This document shows, piece by piece, positions 1 through 8,188 of a DNA stretch of 33,041 nt. Made by a program: the position numbers and the translations under genes. Within the stretch, counting starts at the first letter, position 1. Every line of letters starts with the position of its first letter. Location: assembly GCA_031258305.1 (NCBI GenBank), contig JAIRNA010000006.1, positions 1 to 33,041 of the forward strand, read 5' to 3'. The notes under the pieces were generated by a model. It saw nothing but the letters and a program-made list of their open reading frames with translations. It was not told the DNA's origin and did no database searches. Source of the DNA: Treponema sp. (GTDB lineage Bacteria; Spirochaetota; Spirochaetia; Treponematales; Breznakiellaceae).

Positions 1-291
1 CTTGCTTATTTCTTGGCTTTCACGATTGGCGGCGGAGTCAGCCCGGAGATGTTTGCCGCATCATATATGAGCGCTTGGTACGCCAAATTCTTCTTCGGTC
101 CATGGAACTTCATCTATACGTTGACGGGCGACCTCGGATACATCATCCCGGCGGCCATTGGCGCTGTCATCGGCGCTTTCATCAAGAAAGGCGGATATGA
201 GGAGCGTCCGTACCTGCGCGAGCACGCAGGCGACGAGAGCTTCGACTATACGGCTCTGAAAGCCAAGAAAGCGGCAGCCGTAGCGCGGTAA
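1..291 (+). CDS. C-terminal end of an unrecognised integral membrane protein (partial)
   Basis: The window opens inside this gene: frame 1 is open from base 1 (LAYFLAFTIGGG...) and ends at TAA 289-291, so the TTG at 13 given by the ORF track is probably not the real start. What remains is about 96 residues: a hydrophobic Gly-rich stretch, an aromatic segment (WYAKFFFGPWNFIYTL), a further membrane segment (YIIPAAIGAVIGAFI) and a charged cytoplasmic tail rich in Lys and Ala. It looks like the last two membrane spans of a transporter or channel. I do not recognise the family. Two hairpins follow directly, so it probably ends a transcription unit unrelated to the esterase downstream. Confidence 0.6.
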   Translation, partial: LAYFLAFTIGGGVSPEMFAASYMSAWYAKFFFGPWNFIYTLTGDLGYIIPAAIGAVIGAFIKKGGYEERPYLREHAGDESFDYTALKAKKAAAVAR

Positions 292-333
292 AGAAGTCAA
301 GGGATAATCTCCCTTCTTGTCATTAGAAGTTGG

Positions 334-379
334 TGGAAGAACCGGGCCGGACCTTAGTCTGATTTGACCGGTTCTTCCA
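334..379 (+). terminator. Hairpin 1 after the membrane gene
   Basis: A perfect 12-bp inverted repeat (TGGAAGAACCGG at 334-345, CCGGTTCTTCCA at 368-379) has a 22-nt loop. It lies 42 bp after the stop codon. There is no clear T tract after it, so it may stabilise the 3' end or act together with the next hairpin. Confidence 0.4.
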
Positions 380-381
380 AA

Positions 382-417
382 AGTTTATTCCAAACCAACC
401 GGGTTTTGGAATAAACT
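382..417 (+). terminator. Hairpin 2 after the membrane gene
   Basis: A perfect 13-bp inverted repeat (AGTTTATTCCAAA at 382-394, TTTGGAATAAACT at 405-417) has a 10-nt loop. It immediately follows hairpin 1. The stem is AT-rich and no T run follows, so classical intrinsic termination is uncertain. Confidence 0.4.
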
Positions 418-497
418 CAAGGAAATGCTGATTAATTCCGTTCGTGGATGCGCGGGCGGATATGAATATTGCTCCGCAGAGCAAAAAGGAAAAGAAA

Positions 498-1448
498 ATG
501 GAGAAGAGTGAAGTTTTATACGAACTGTTCAAGGATTACGAAGGGGCCGACTGGCTTACGCATATCGAATCAGCTCCCTCGCCTGAAGCGCAAAAGAGAA
601 TGCCTGAGCTTATCGAGGAATTGAAGGATTATCCGATGGCGCCCGGCAATGAGCTATCATTTCTTGACGACAGTACGCCGGCAGGAGTTACCCGCGAGGA
701 CATTGACGCGCCTCACGGCCTGCACCTGTATCACTATGAGCCGCAGAATAAGAATCCCGCAGAGAGGGTAATCTTCTATGTCCACGGTGGCGGTTTTATG
801 CGCGGCAACAAATGGTACTGTCGCTTTAACGCGGTCAATCAGGTAAAAAACCTTGATCTTCCCGTCTACGCATGCGAATATCGTTACACCCCTGAGAATA
901 AATACCCCAAAGGCCTTGACGACGTAGAGTGGGGTTGGAACTATCTCGTGAATGATCTCGGCATTGACCCGAAAAAGATCATCACCATAGGAGATTCGGC
1001 CGGCGGGACTTACGAGATGGCTCTTATGGCGAGGCTCAAAAGACAGGGACGGGAACTGCCCGGAGGGTGCGTCTGCATTTCGACATTTCTCGATTTTTCG
1101 GCCGAGAGTCCGTCCTATACCCTCAATAACGGCATAGACCCATTGTTCTCGATAGACTTTCATGAGACTGCCAAGCTCTATCTCGAAGACCTCTCTCTGT
1201 TACATGACCCTGAAGTTTCTCCGAAATATGCGGATTTCACAGGATTCCCCGAAACGATATTCTTTGCGGATGACACGGAGGTCTTCGTTTCGGACGCGCT
1301 TATCGGGGCGGATAAGTTGCATAAACTCGGTATCCGTACCAAGGCGTATATAACGCATGGACTCACGCATGTATATGCATGCGAGATGCCCGAACTGCCC
1401 GAGTCACAGACTGCTTACAAACGTATAAGAGAGTTTTTCGGACTATAA
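498..1448 (+). CDS. Alpha/beta hydrolase, HSL-type esterase/acetylesterase
   Basis: This is a serine esterase of the hormone-sensitive-lipase-like alpha/beta hydrolase family, 316 aa. I chose ATG 498 over the GTG at 444 because AAGGA lies 8 bases upstream of it. The oxyanion-hole motif HGGG is at residues 96-99 and the nucleophile elbow GDSAGG has Ser167. Asp258/Asp259 (FADDTEVF) and His287/His291 (THGLTH) complete a plausible triad. No signal peptide is seen, so it should be cytoplasmic. The substrate is not readable from sequence. Deacetylation of imported oligosaccharides would fit the sugar-degradation context, but this is inference. It stands alone, bounded by hairpins upstream and a 517-bp intergenic region downstream. 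Confidence 0.85.
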   Translation: MEKSEVLYELFKDYEGADWLTHIESAPSPEAQKRMPELIEELKDYPMAPGNELSFLDDSTPAGVTREDIDAPHGLHLYHYEPQNKNPAERVIFYVHGGGFMRGNKWYCRFNAVNQVKNLDLPVYACEYRYTPENKYPKGLDDVEWGWNYLVNDLGIDPKKIITIGDSAGGTYEMALMARLKRQGRELPGGCVCISTFLDFSAESPSYTLNNGIDPLFSIDFHETAKLYLEDLSLLHDPEVSPKYADFTGFPETIFFADDTEVFVSDALIGADKLHKLGIRTKAYITHGLTHVYACEMPELPESQTAYKRIREFFGL

Positions 1449-1799
1449 AAAATAGAGCAATTTAACTGATGTGCAAAAACAATATGAATAATTCAAGGTG
1501 GCCGGTGGAGTGAAGGATGTCGTCCTGGTGTTGAGGTGGGGTAAAACAAATCGACATAAAATGAGAATTGTTTCTTTCCCTGCGTAGCACCTGTAAGCCG
1601 GCTACTATTTTTACTACCGATATTCCATACTCCCTACCCCCCCCAAAAAAAAAGCGTTCGGCAGGATTGTCGTGATTCTTATGTGTCCCATGGTATATGA
1701 CGGCTATCATATATGATAGCCGTAAACCCCCATGCTTCAAGGCAGGGGCTTTACGGCGCTTTTAGGTAAACAAATTTTTTTAATTTTTTTAAAAAAGAG
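1449..1799. other. Intergenic region with possible IS remnant, no convincing gene
   Basis: This is the first part of a 517-bp gap between the esterase and the arabinose operon; the remainder is the araB promoter and leader. The 92-aa minus ORF in the track has no ribosome binding site that I can see and no recognisable family. The region includes a C8-A9 homopolymer pair (1637-1653), a 24-bp palindrome and a strong hairpin, the last two overlapping at 1719-1723. No transposase is visible. Confidence 0.5.
1700..1757. repeat. 24-bp perfect palindrome overlapping a strong hairpin, IS200/IS605-end-like
   Basis: Bases 1700-1723 form a perfect 24-bp palindrome (half-site ACGGCTATCATA). Its right edge is shared with a second hairpin in which GCCGTAAACCCC (1719-1730) pairs with GGGGCTTTACGGC (1745-1757) with one bulged base. 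The two folds are mutually exclusive. A C-rich/G-rich hairpin carrying GTAAA/TTTAC at the base resembles the subterminal hairpins of IS200/IS605-type elements. No TnpA or TnpB is encoded nearby, so at most this is a solo end or a small non-autonomous element. Alternatively it is a terminator for the esterase. Confidence 0.35.
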
Positions 1800-1800
1800 C

Positions 1801-1829
1801 TTGACAAAGGCAAAAGGGCGATATACAAT
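1801..1829 (+). promoter_or_regulatory. Promoter of the arabinose operon
   Basis: TTGACA at 1801-1806 and TACAAT at 1824-1829 are separated by exactly 17 bp, a near-consensus sigma-70 arrangement. Transcription would start near 1836, just at the first operator, and give a leader of about 130 nt before the kinase gene. Confidence 0.75.
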
Positions 1830-1837
1830 AGATTCAT

Positions 1838-1853
1838 GCGTGGACGTTCACGC
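1838..1853. promoter_or_regulatory. Operator 1, LacI-family-like (GCGTGGACGTTCACGC)
   Basis: A 16-bp dyad centred on CG with one mismatched pair. The central ACGT and outer GCGTG/CACGC arms fit the usual CG-centred LacI/PurR-family operator shape. It sits at the predicted transcription start, where a bound repressor would block transcription. The regulator gene is not in the window. Confidence 0.6.
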
Positions 1854-1926
1854 TTATTTGTAATGGCGCGGCTGGTCCGAGGAAAAATCGTTCCTCCTTT
1901 CTTCTGATTTTCCAAGCCGAAATTGT

Positions 1927-1942
1927 GCGTGAACGTTTATGC
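1927..1942. promoter_or_regulatory. Operator 2, LacI-family-like (GCGTGAACGTTTATGC)
   Basis: A second, slightly degenerate copy of the same dyad lies 89 bp (centre to centre) from operator 1, in the leader just ahead of the kinase ribosome binding site. The two sites together suggest a roadblock or looping repressor responding to arabinose or a related sugar. Confidence 0.55.
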
Positions 1943-1965
1943 AAATATTTTAAGGAAGGTCTATT

Positions 1966-3522
1966 ATGGGAAAAACTTTTCTTGGGATAGAGCTTGGATC
2001 GACTCGTATCAAAGCTACGTTGATTGATGAAAAATATAAACCCGTAGCGTCAGGCATTTACGGGTGGGAGAATCGATTCGAAGATGAGGTCTGGACTTAT
2101 CGGCTTAACGATGTATGGACAGGACTGAAAGCCTGCCTGCGGGACCTACAGCAAGACGCGGAGAGTCGCGGTGTATCTTGCAACGAGGTAAGCGCGGCCG
2201 GTGTTTCGGCAATGATGCACGGGTACCTGGCGTTTGACAAGAATGGTAACTTGCTCGTCCCGTTCCGTACATGGCGCAACACATCTTGCGAGAAAGCCGC
2301 GAAAGCGCTTACGGAAACCTTTGATTTCAATATTCCGCAACGGTGGAGTATCGCTCACCTCTATCAAGCGATTCTAAACGGAGAAGCCCACGTCAAGGAA
2401 GCCGCCTTTCTTACTACTCTTGCGGGATACGTTCATTGGAAATTGACCGGTCAAAAAGTTATCGGCATTGGGGATGCTTCCGGTATGTTTCCCATTGACG
2501 ATAAGACAAACGACTACGATTCCGAAATGATGGAACGATTTAACACACTGGTAAAGGGGGAAAATTTAGGGTGGAAACTACGCGACGTTTTACCAAAAGT
2601 CCTGCTCGCGGGAGAGAATGCCGGACCCCTGATCGACGAATGTCCGCTGGATGTCGCAGGCGTTTTGAGAGCGGGACTTCCCTTTTGTCCACCTGAAGGA
2701 GACGCGGGGACCGGCATGATCGCGACAAACAGCATTATGGAACGAACAGGCAATATTTCAGCGGGAACTTCGGTCTTCGCTATGATAACCCTTGAGAAAC
2801 CTCTTTCAAGAGTGTATCGGGAAATAGATATAGTGACGACGCCTGAGGGGAAGCCTGTCGCAATGGTTCATTGCAATAATTGTTCCTCTGATATTGACGC
2901 TTGGTTCAAGCTGTTCAGAGAGACATCAGCATTGCTTGGCGTCCAGTATGACAAGCCTGTGCTCTATGATATACTCTACAACGAAGCTTTAAAAGGCGAT
3001 CCGGATTGCGGGAGTCTTACCTCCATCAATTATCATTCCGGCGAGCCGATTACGGGCTTTGAGAAAGGGCGGCCGCTTTTTGTCCGTTCATCGGATAGTC
3101 GTTTCACGACGGCAAACTTCGTTCGTTCGTTGTTGTTTTCTGCGATGGCGACTCTGAAGTTCGGCATGGACATACTGATTGGAGAGAAGGTACGCGTTGA
3201 CGTTCTCACAGGTCATGGAGGCTTGTTCAAGACGAAGAATGTGGGGCAGCGTCTTATGGCCGGGGCGTTGAATACATCGATTGCGATTATGGAAGGAGCG
3301 GGGGAAGGCGGATCCTGGGGGTGTGCATTGTTGGCTGCTTTCATGGCGCAGAAACAGACGGATGAAACTCTATCCGCCTTTCTTGAGGACAAGGTTTTTG
3401 TGGACATAGAAGGCGCCGTCGTGGATCCCGACCCGAAAGACGTTCAAGGCTTCGTGGAGTTTATGTCGCGTTATATTGCCTGTTTGGAGATTGAACGCAC
3501 CGTAGTGAAGGTATTAGAGTAG
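1966..3522 (+). CDS. araB: FGGY-family sugar kinase, probable L-ribulokinase
   Basis: FGGY carbohydrate kinase, 518 aa, likely phosphorylating L-ribulose to L-ribulose 5-phosphate in the cytoplasm. The ATP-phosphate loop [11 protein letters not shown] lies at the N-terminus, the catalytic Asp of the family is probably Asp246 in EGDAGTGM, and a second glycine-rich ATP-site motif ([10 protein letters not shown]) lies near residue 425. AAGGAAGG at 1952-1959 sets the ATG at 1966. By sequence it looks more like xylulokinase-type FGGY proteins than the classical ~560-aa enterobacterial AraB. The ribulokinase assignment therefore rests mostly on position, as first gene before araA and araD under the same promoter. 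Xylulokinase remains the main alternative. Confidence 0.75.
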   Translation: MGKTFLGIELGSTRIKATLIDEKYKPVASGIYGWENRFEDEVWTYRLNDVWTGLKACLRDLQQDAESRGVSCNEVSAAGVSAMMHGYLAFDKNGNLLVPFRTWRNTSCEKAAKALTETFDFNIPQRWSIAHLYQAILNGEAHVKEAAFLTTLAGYVHWKLTGQKVIGIGDASGMFPIDDKTNDYDSEMMERFNTLVKGENLGWKLRDVLPKVLLAGENAGPLIDECPLDVAGVLRAGLPFCPPEGDAGTGMIATNSIMERTGNISAGTSVFAMITLEKPLSRVYREIDIVTTPEGKPVAMVHCNNCSSDIDAWFKLFRETSALLGVQYDKPVLYDILYNEALKGDPDCGSLTSINYHSGEPITGFEKGRPLFVRSSDSRFTTANFVRSLLFSAMATLKFGMDILIGEKVRVDVLTGHGGLFKTKNVGQRLMAGALNTSIAIMEGAGEGGSWGCALLAAFMAQKQTDETLSAFLEDKVFVDIEGAVVDPDPKDVQGFVEFMSRYIACLEIERTVVKVLE

Positions 3523-3601
3523 GGGAGGGTTGCGATTTTTGTCGGCAATGAAGCTGTCAATGCAAAACTAACTCTCCACAAAACATAAACAAGGAGAAAA
3601 T

Positions 3602-5092
3602 ATGATTAACCTAGAGAAGTATGAATTTTGGTTTCTCACCGGCAGTCAAGATCTGTACGGCGAGGAGACGTTACGGCAAGCCTCTGAAAACGCAAGGAAG
3701 ATAGTCGCCGCATTGAATCAGGGCGCTCCGTGTCCAGTGGTTTTTAATCCCATTCTCACTAATGCGGACGATATAGAAAGAATCCTCCGCAAAGCCGAGT
3801 CGAATACGGCATGCGCCGGGCTTATCGCGTGGATGCACACTTTTTCACCGGCGAAGATGTGGGTGCGGGGCTTGCGCTCTCTCACTAAGCCGCTTTTGCA
3901 GTTGAACACCCAGTTCAATGCGGCCATCCCTTATGCGACGATGGACATGGACTTCATGAACTTGAATCAATCCGCACATGGGGACCGGGAATTTGGGCAT
4001 ATCACAGCGCGGATGGACATTCCGCGCAAAGTTATCGCTGGTCATTGGTGCGACAGCCTGTTTCAGGAGCGAGTCTTTGCCTGGATGCGTGTCGCGTGCG
4101 CTGTTGCGGATGCAAGACAACTCACTGTTGTCCGATTCGGCGATAATATGCGGGACGTTGCGGTGACGGATGGTGATAAGGTTGCGGCCCTTGAAAAATT
4201 CGGATGGTCGGTACCCTACTACGGCATTGGGGACCTCGTTCACTATATGAACGAAGTTGACGATGGGCAAATCGACCGCCTGATGCGAGAATACGCGGAT
4301 GCATACCTCATTTGTTGGGGGGATGATAAAGAACGGACGCTCGCTCATATCCACGAACAGGCAAAGATAGAGCTTGGACTTCGCTTATTTCTATCTGATA
4401 AGAAGGCAAATGCCTTCACAACAAACTTCCAAGATTTGCATGGTATGAAACAACTTCCCGGGCTTGCTGTGCAGAGGCTTTTGGTGGATGGTTTCGGATT
4501 TGCGGGTGAAGGGGACTGGAAGACTGCGGCAATGGTACGCGCCTTCAAGACCATGGGGCATGGGTTGCCGGGCGGCGCTTCGTTCATGGAAGACTATACG
4601 TACAATCTTGAACCGGATAATATGATGATTCTAGGCGCTCATATGCTTGAAGTTTGCCCGTCCATCGCAACGAAAAAACCTTCGCTCGAAGTTCATCCAC
4701 TGAGTATAGGCGGTAAGGAATCTCCTGCGCGGCTCGTGTTTGACGGCAAACCGGGCGCGTCTCTCTGTGCCGCAATGGTTGATATGGGCAACCGCTTCAG
4801 ACTCGTATGCAACGAGACCGAGTCTGTTTCCGCGCCGAGTCGCTTCGGCGCCTTGCCGACAGCCCGCGTGTTGTGGAAGCCTCTCCCCGATATGCTCACG
4901 GCGTGCGAAGCGTGGATTCTGGCGGGTGGCGGGCATCACACCGCTTATTCGAGTGCGATAACGTCCGATTATATCCGTGATTTCGCTGAAATGTGCGGGA
5001 TTGAGTGCCTGGTCATTGGAAACGGCGTAACAATATCCACATTTCGTAACGAATTGCGCTGGAACGAAGCCTATTGGGGAGGCAGGAAGTAA
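3602..5092 (+). CDS. araA: L-arabinose isomerase
   Basis: Converts L-arabinose to L-ribulose, a cytoplasmic metal-dependent enzyme. The 496-aa length matches the family (E. coli 500 aa). The N-terminus EFWFLTGSQDLYGEE is characteristic. The four metal/catalytic residues known from E. coli (E306, E333, H350, H450) have clear counterparts at Glu303 (AGEGDWK), Glu330 (MEDYTY), His347 (GAHMLE) and His445/446 (GGGHHT). AAGGAG precedes the ATG. The gene follows the kinase by 79 bp and runs almost directly into araD, so the three form one operon. In a pectin-degrading strain the substrate would come from arabinan side chains. Confidence 0.97.
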   Translation: MINLEKYEFWFLTGSQDLYGEETLRQASENARKIVAALNQGAPCPVVFNPILTNADDIERILRKAESNTACAGLIAWMHTFSPAKMWVRGLRSLTKPLLQLNTQFNAAIPYATMDMDFMNLNQSAHGDREFGHITARMDIPRKVIAGHWCDSLFQERVFAWMRVACAVADARQLTVVRFGDNMRDVAVTDGDKVAALEKFGWSVPYYGIGDLVHYMNEVDDGQIDRLMREYADAYLICWGDDKERTLAHIHEQAKIELGLRLFLSDKKANAFTTNFQDLHGMKQLPGLAVQRLLVDGFGFAGEGDWKTAAMVRAFKTMGHGLPGGASFMEDYTYNLEPDNMMILGAHMLEVCPSIATKKPSLEVHPLSIGGKESPARLVFDGKPGASLCAAMVDMGNRFRLVCNETESVSAPSRFGALPTARVLWKPLPDMLTACEAWILAGGGHHTAYSSAITSDYIRDFAEMCGIECLVIGNGVTISTFRNELRWNEAYWGGRK

Positions 5093-5097
5093 GCGAT

Positions 5098-5796
5098 ATG
5101 GACAATTACAAGACCCTGAAAGAGGAAGCCTACGCCGCGAATATGGAGATTCCGGCGCGGGGGCTTGCGATTTACACGTGGGGCAACGCGTCTGCTTTTG
5201 ACTGGAGCATGGGTGCGTTCGCCATAAAGCCTTCAGGTGTGCCGTATGGGGAACTTAAGCCTCAAGATATGGTTGTCGTTGACCTTGACGGTACGGTTGT
5301 TGAGGGACGGCTCAGACCGTCTTCGGATGCGCCGACTCACCGTGCGCTTTACCGCGCCTTTGATCGCTTAGGGGGCGTTACGCATACCCACTCGTCATAC
5401 GCGACCGCGTGGGCGCAGGCTGGAAAGAGTATTCCGATCTTCGGTACCACGCATGCTGACCATACCTCGCAAGCGATTCCGTGCGTCCCTTTTGTAACCG
5501 AAGAGGCGGTCGTCCGTGACTACGAAACCGAAACTGGCATTCTCATTGTAAACACGTTCCGTTCAATGGAAATCAACCCTTTAGAGACGCCGATGACGCT
5601 TGTTGCGGGACACGGTGTCTTCACATGGGGTGAAAGCGCGGCAAAGTCGGTTTATCATGCGACTGTAATAGAAGAAGTGGCGAAAATAGCGTTTCTCACA
5701 CTCGCCATCAATCCGCAAGCCCGATCCTTACCCGACTACATCGTAACAAAGCACTATGAGCGTAAACATGGAAGAAATGCCTATTATGGGCAGTAG
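5098..5796 (+). CDS. araD: L-ribulose-5-phosphate 4-epimerase
   Basis: Class II aldolase/adducin-type epimerase converting L-ribulose 5-phosphate to D-xylulose 5-phosphate, 232 aa. The ORF track start at 5074 lies inside araA. I prefer ATG 5098, five bases after the araA stop, with AGGAAG upstream and an N-terminus that aligns with E. coli AraD (231 aa). The zinc ligands are visible as His96 and His98 (THTHSSYA) and His172 (AGHGVF). The phosphate-binding IKPSGVPY and the C-terminal KHGRNAYYGQ are also conserved. It completes the arabinose pathway of this operon. Confidence 0.96.
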   Translation: MDNYKTLKEEAYAANMEIPARGLAIYTWGNASAFDWSMGAFAIKPSGVPYGELKPQDMVVVDLDGTVVEGRLRPSSDAPTHRALYRAFDRLGGVTHTHSSYATAWAQAGKSIPIFGTTHADHTSQAIPCVPFVTEEAVVRDYETETGILIVNTFRSMEINPLETPMTLVAGHGVFTWGESAAKSVYHATVIEEVAKIAFLTLAINPQARSLPDYIVTKHYERKHGRNAYYGQ

Positions 5797-5824
5797 TGAA
5801 ACAACGATTTGTTGCCTCTTTTCA

Positions 5825-5873
5825 AATTCGTCTCTCAAGACATGCAACTATAGGGCGTATGGGGAGACGAATT
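5825..5873 (+). terminator. Hairpin downstream of araD
   Basis: AATTCGTCTC (5825-5834) pairs with GAGACGAATT (5864-5873) across a 29-nt loop. It probably marks the 3' end of the arabinose transcript or an attenuator before fba. No T tract follows. Confidence 0.35.
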
Positions 5874-5893
5874 CGCCCCAAGCGGTTTAAAAA

Positions 5894-5938
5894 TGTCTAT
5901 TAAAAACTATAGACAATTTTCGACAAGACGTTTATAAT
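5894..5938 (+). promoter_or_regulatory. fba promoter with overlapping dyad
   Basis: TAGACA (5910-5915) and consensus TATAAT (5933-5938) are 17 bp apart. A dyad TGTCTAT (5894-5900) / ATAGACA (5909-5915) covers the -35 element, suggesting an operator. AAAGGAG precedes the ATG at 5970. Confidence 0.65.
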
Positions 5939-5969
5939 AGATAATCTTTCTTGAAATAAAGGAGTTTAT

Positions 5970-6968
5970 ATGACAAGTTATAAAGAATTAGGATTGGTGA
6001 ATACGAAAGAGCTGTTTGCCAAGGCAATGAAAGGCAAATACGCAGTTCCAGCGTATAATTTCAACAATATGGAACAGTTGCAGGCTATCATCCAAGCCTG
6101 CGTGGAGACTAAATCTCCGGTCATCTTACAGGTTTCCTCTGGCGCGCGCAAATACGCAAATCAGAACCTGCTTAAGAATATGGCTAAGGGTGCAGTGGAA
6201 TACGCGCATGAACTCGGCTACGACATCCCTATCGTCCTGCACCTCGACCACGGCGACACCTTGGAACTGTGCGAGGACTGCATCGAAAGCGGCTTCTCCA
6301 GTGTGATGATTGACGGATCCAGCAAATCGGACGAAGATAACATCGAGCTTACCAAAAAGGTTGTAGAATACGCCCATTCCCGTAAAGACTACGTGACCGT
6401 CGAGGGCGAACTCGGAGTGCTCGCGGGTGTGGAAGATGATGTAGTTGCAGAACATAGCCACTACACCCGACCGGAGCAAGTGGAGAACTTCGTCAGCAAA
6501 ACCGGCGTGGATTCTCTGGCGATTTCCATCGGCACGAGCCACGGACGCGCCAAATTCAAGCCGGAGCAATGCTCCCGCACCCCGGACGGCGTTCTCATTC
6601 CGCCTCCTCTGCGTTTCGATATTCTGGAAGAAATCGAGAAAAGACTACCCGGTTTCCCCATTGTACTGCATGGTTCGTCTTCAGTTCCGATTGAATACGT
6701 CAAAATGATTGAGAAATATGGCGGCAAACTGGCGGATTCCGTGGGCATTCCCGAAGAACAGCTCCGCAAAGCCGCAAAGAGCGCGGTGTGCAAAATCAAT
6801 ATCGACAGCGACGGCCGCCTCGCGATGACCGCACTCCTCCGTAAAGTTTTTGCCGAGAAACCAGAAGAATTTGACCCCCGCAAGTACCTTGGACCCGCCC
6901 GTGATGAGTTAAAAAAGATGTACGTGCATAAGAACGTCAACGTGCTTGGTTCTGCAGGACAGGCGTAA
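5970..6968 (+). CDS. fba: Fructose-bisphosphate aldolase, class II
   Basis: Zinc-dependent aldolase interconverting fructose 1,6-bisphosphate with dihydroxyacetone phosphate and glyceraldehyde 3-phosphate in glycolysis, 332 aa. The catalytic/metal motif HLDHGD falls at residues 91-96 (His91, Asp93, His94). Further metal and phosphate motifs follow: VEGELG, GTSHGRAKFK, VLHGSSS and NIDSDGRLAMTA. The length and the insert around KYGGKLADSVGIPEEQL fit the longer class IIB type usual in treponemes. A strong own promoter and ribosome binding site suggest independent expression. A specialised sugar-bisphosphate aldolase is possible but less likely. Confidence 0.95.
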   Translation: MTSYKELGLVNTKELFAKAMKGKYAVPAYNFNNMEQLQAIIQACVETKSPVILQVSSGARKYANQNLLKNMAKGAVEYAHELGYDIPIVLHLDHGDTLELCEDCIESGFSSVMIDGSSKSDEDNIELTKKVVEYAHSRKDYVTVEGELGVLAGVEDDVVAEHSHYTRPEQVENFVSKTGVDSLAISIGTSHGRAKFKPEQCSRTPDGVLIPPPLRFDILEEIEKRLPGFPIVLHGSSSVPIEYVKMIEKYGGKLADSVGIPEEQLRKAAKSAVCKINIDSDGRLAMTALLRKVFAEKPEEFDPRKYLGPARDELKKMYVHKNVNVLGSAGQA

Positions 6969-6989
6969 GGTACAAAAAATGGTCTAACG

Positions 6990-7152
6990 ATTCATCTTCC
7001 CATTGTGCAGCCATCTGGTACGCGAAGGAGTGTACTGTCCGCCGTACGCTTTTACTGAGAAACGCTATGTATAAATATTTTGTAAAAATTAAACATCACC
7101 CTATGTTGCCCTGGCGCTATTTCGACGTACGGCGGCAAAAAATTGTTCTCCG
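6990..7152 (+). repeat. Direct repeat, left copy, flanking the R-M cassette
   Basis: Bases 6990-7147 match 10403-10560 with a single mismatch (T at 7056 versus C at 10469). Identity continues to 7152 with one more mismatch. The repeat spans the upstream region and first 28 codons of the amylase gene. Being the copy nearer fba, it marks where the intact amylase presumably once began. Confidence 0.95.
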
Positions 7153-7186
7153 AAACTTTTTTGCCACCCGCACAACCTTGATATAG
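7067..7186 (+). pseudogene. Truncated 5' fragment of the GH13 amylase gene
   Basis: ATG 7067 opens a 39-codon frame whose first 27 residues are identical to those of the intact amylase at 10480 (MYKYFVKIKHHPML...). It then diverges and stops at TAG 7184-7186. It is a duplication relic with no enzymatic domain and is not expected to be functional. Confidence 0.85.
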
Positions 7187-7291
7187 CCGAAAGAGTAGAA
7201 GGACGCAATAGAAAACCTGAAAATTCGGCACGCCGCCATCCTTGGCGGTGCAAAAGGGAAAAACTCACTGAAAATTCATAGCCTTACCCAC
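7187..7291 (+). other. Junction segment with a hairpin similar to the right-side hairpin array
   Basis: Between the broken amylase fragment and the R-M promoter lies a hairpin CCGCC (7233-7237) / GGCGG (7244-7248). Its loop-side sequence GCCGCCATCCTT is close to one unit of the array at 10262-10284 (GCCGCCATTCTT). It could terminate fba transcripts or be the left-hand counterpart of the right-hand array. Confidence 0.35.
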
Positions 7292-7320
7292 TTGACTGGC
7301 AGGATTGTCTTTGATACAAT
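7292..7320 (+). promoter_or_regulatory. Promoter of the R-M operon
   Basis: TTGACT (7292-7297) and TACAAT (7315-7320) are spaced by 17 bp. The leader is only about 10 nt with a weak AAGGG before ATG 7337. No separate controller-protein gene or C-box is visible. Confidence 0.7.
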
Positions 7321-7336
7321 CATAAAAGGGTGATTT

Positions 7337-8188
7337 ATGAGCGATATGGACTATATTGACACAGTTTTTTACTCAGATTCTCGCAAAATGGAGGAACTGC
7401 CGGATAATTCCGTTCATCTCGTTGTTACAAGCCCACCGTATTTTAACATCAAAGACTACTCGCTTGACGGCTATCAGCAACAAAAAAAAGGTAAGCGAAA
7501 AAAAGAACAAATAGGAGACATCGCGGACTATGAGCAATATATCAATGAATTGCTTTTAGTCTGGAAAGAATGTGAGCGTGTCTTAAAACCCAATGGCAAA
7601 ATCGCCATAAACACTCCGCTTATGCCTATGTTAAAACGGGAAATGACAACACATTATAATAGACATATTTTTAATATCGACAGCGACATTAGACATTCGA
7701 TAGTTTATAATACTAACCTTTATTTGCTTGATGTGTATATTTGGAATCGCACTAATCCAAGTAAAAAATTGATGTTTGGAAGTTATCCATACCCAAGAAA
7801 TTTTTACGCGCAAAATACGACAGAATTTATTAGCGTGTATGTTAAGGATGGGCAACCTGAAAATAACTTGCCAGAAGACATAAAAGAAGAAAGCAAACTT
7901 ACTCAAGACGAATGGGTTAATTTCACAAAACAAATTTGGAATATCCCGATACCTGGAAAAGGCGATATAGCGTTTGGAAAACATTCGGCAATAATGCCGG
8001 AAGAAATAGTCCGCCGTTGCATCCGTTTATTTACTTTTGTTGGTGATGTTGTTCTTGACCCATTTACAGGAAGTGGTACAACATTAAAAGTCGCAAAAGA
8101 ACAGGGTAGGCACTATGTCGGTTATGAAATATCAGAAACATATAAATCTGTAATTAAAGAAAAATTAAGTCAGGGATTATTTGGATGA
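7337..8188 (+). CDS. DNA methyltransferase M1, beta-class with TSPPY (probable N4-cytosine)
   Basis: S-adenosylmethionine-dependent DNA methyltransferase, 283 aa. The catalytic motif IV TSPPY is at residues 31-35 and the SAM-binding motif I DPFTGSGTT near 241-249. The order IV before I places it in the beta group. The SPPY form is usual for N4-cytosine methylation, although some SPPY enzymes methylate adenine. It is the first gene of a three-gene operon, and its stop overlaps the next start by four bases (ATGA at 8185-8188). Pairing with a DPPY adenine methylase and a nuclease suggests an asymmetric, type IIS site with one enzyme per strand. Strongly AT-rich compared with fba and the amylase, which supports transfer. 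Confidence 0.88.
   Translation: MSDMDYIDTVFYSDSRKMEELPDNSVHLVVTSPPYFNIKDYSLDGYQQQKKGKRKKEQIGDIADYEQYINELLLVWKECERVLKPNGKIAINTPLMPMLKREMTTHYNRHIFNIDSDIRHSIVYNTNLYLLDVYIWNRTNPSKKLMFGSYPYPRNFYAQNTTEFISVYVKDGQPENNLPEDIKEESKLTQDEWVNFTKQIWNIPIPGKGDIAFGKHSAIMPEEIVRRCIRLFTFVGDVVLDPFTGSGTTLKVAKEQGRHYVGYEISETYKSVIKEKLSQGLFG

Noticed and set aside
444-497. Upstream GTG start for the esterase
   Set aside because: No ribosome site before GTG 444; AAGGA fits ATG 498, and the extra residues are not family-like.
1462-1740. 92-aa minus ORF
   Set aside because: It spans the palindrome and homopolymer tract; no recognisable domain or start signal.
5074-5097. Upstream start of araD inside araA
   Set aside because: ATG 5098 matches the family N-terminus and length and has a suitable AGGAAG.
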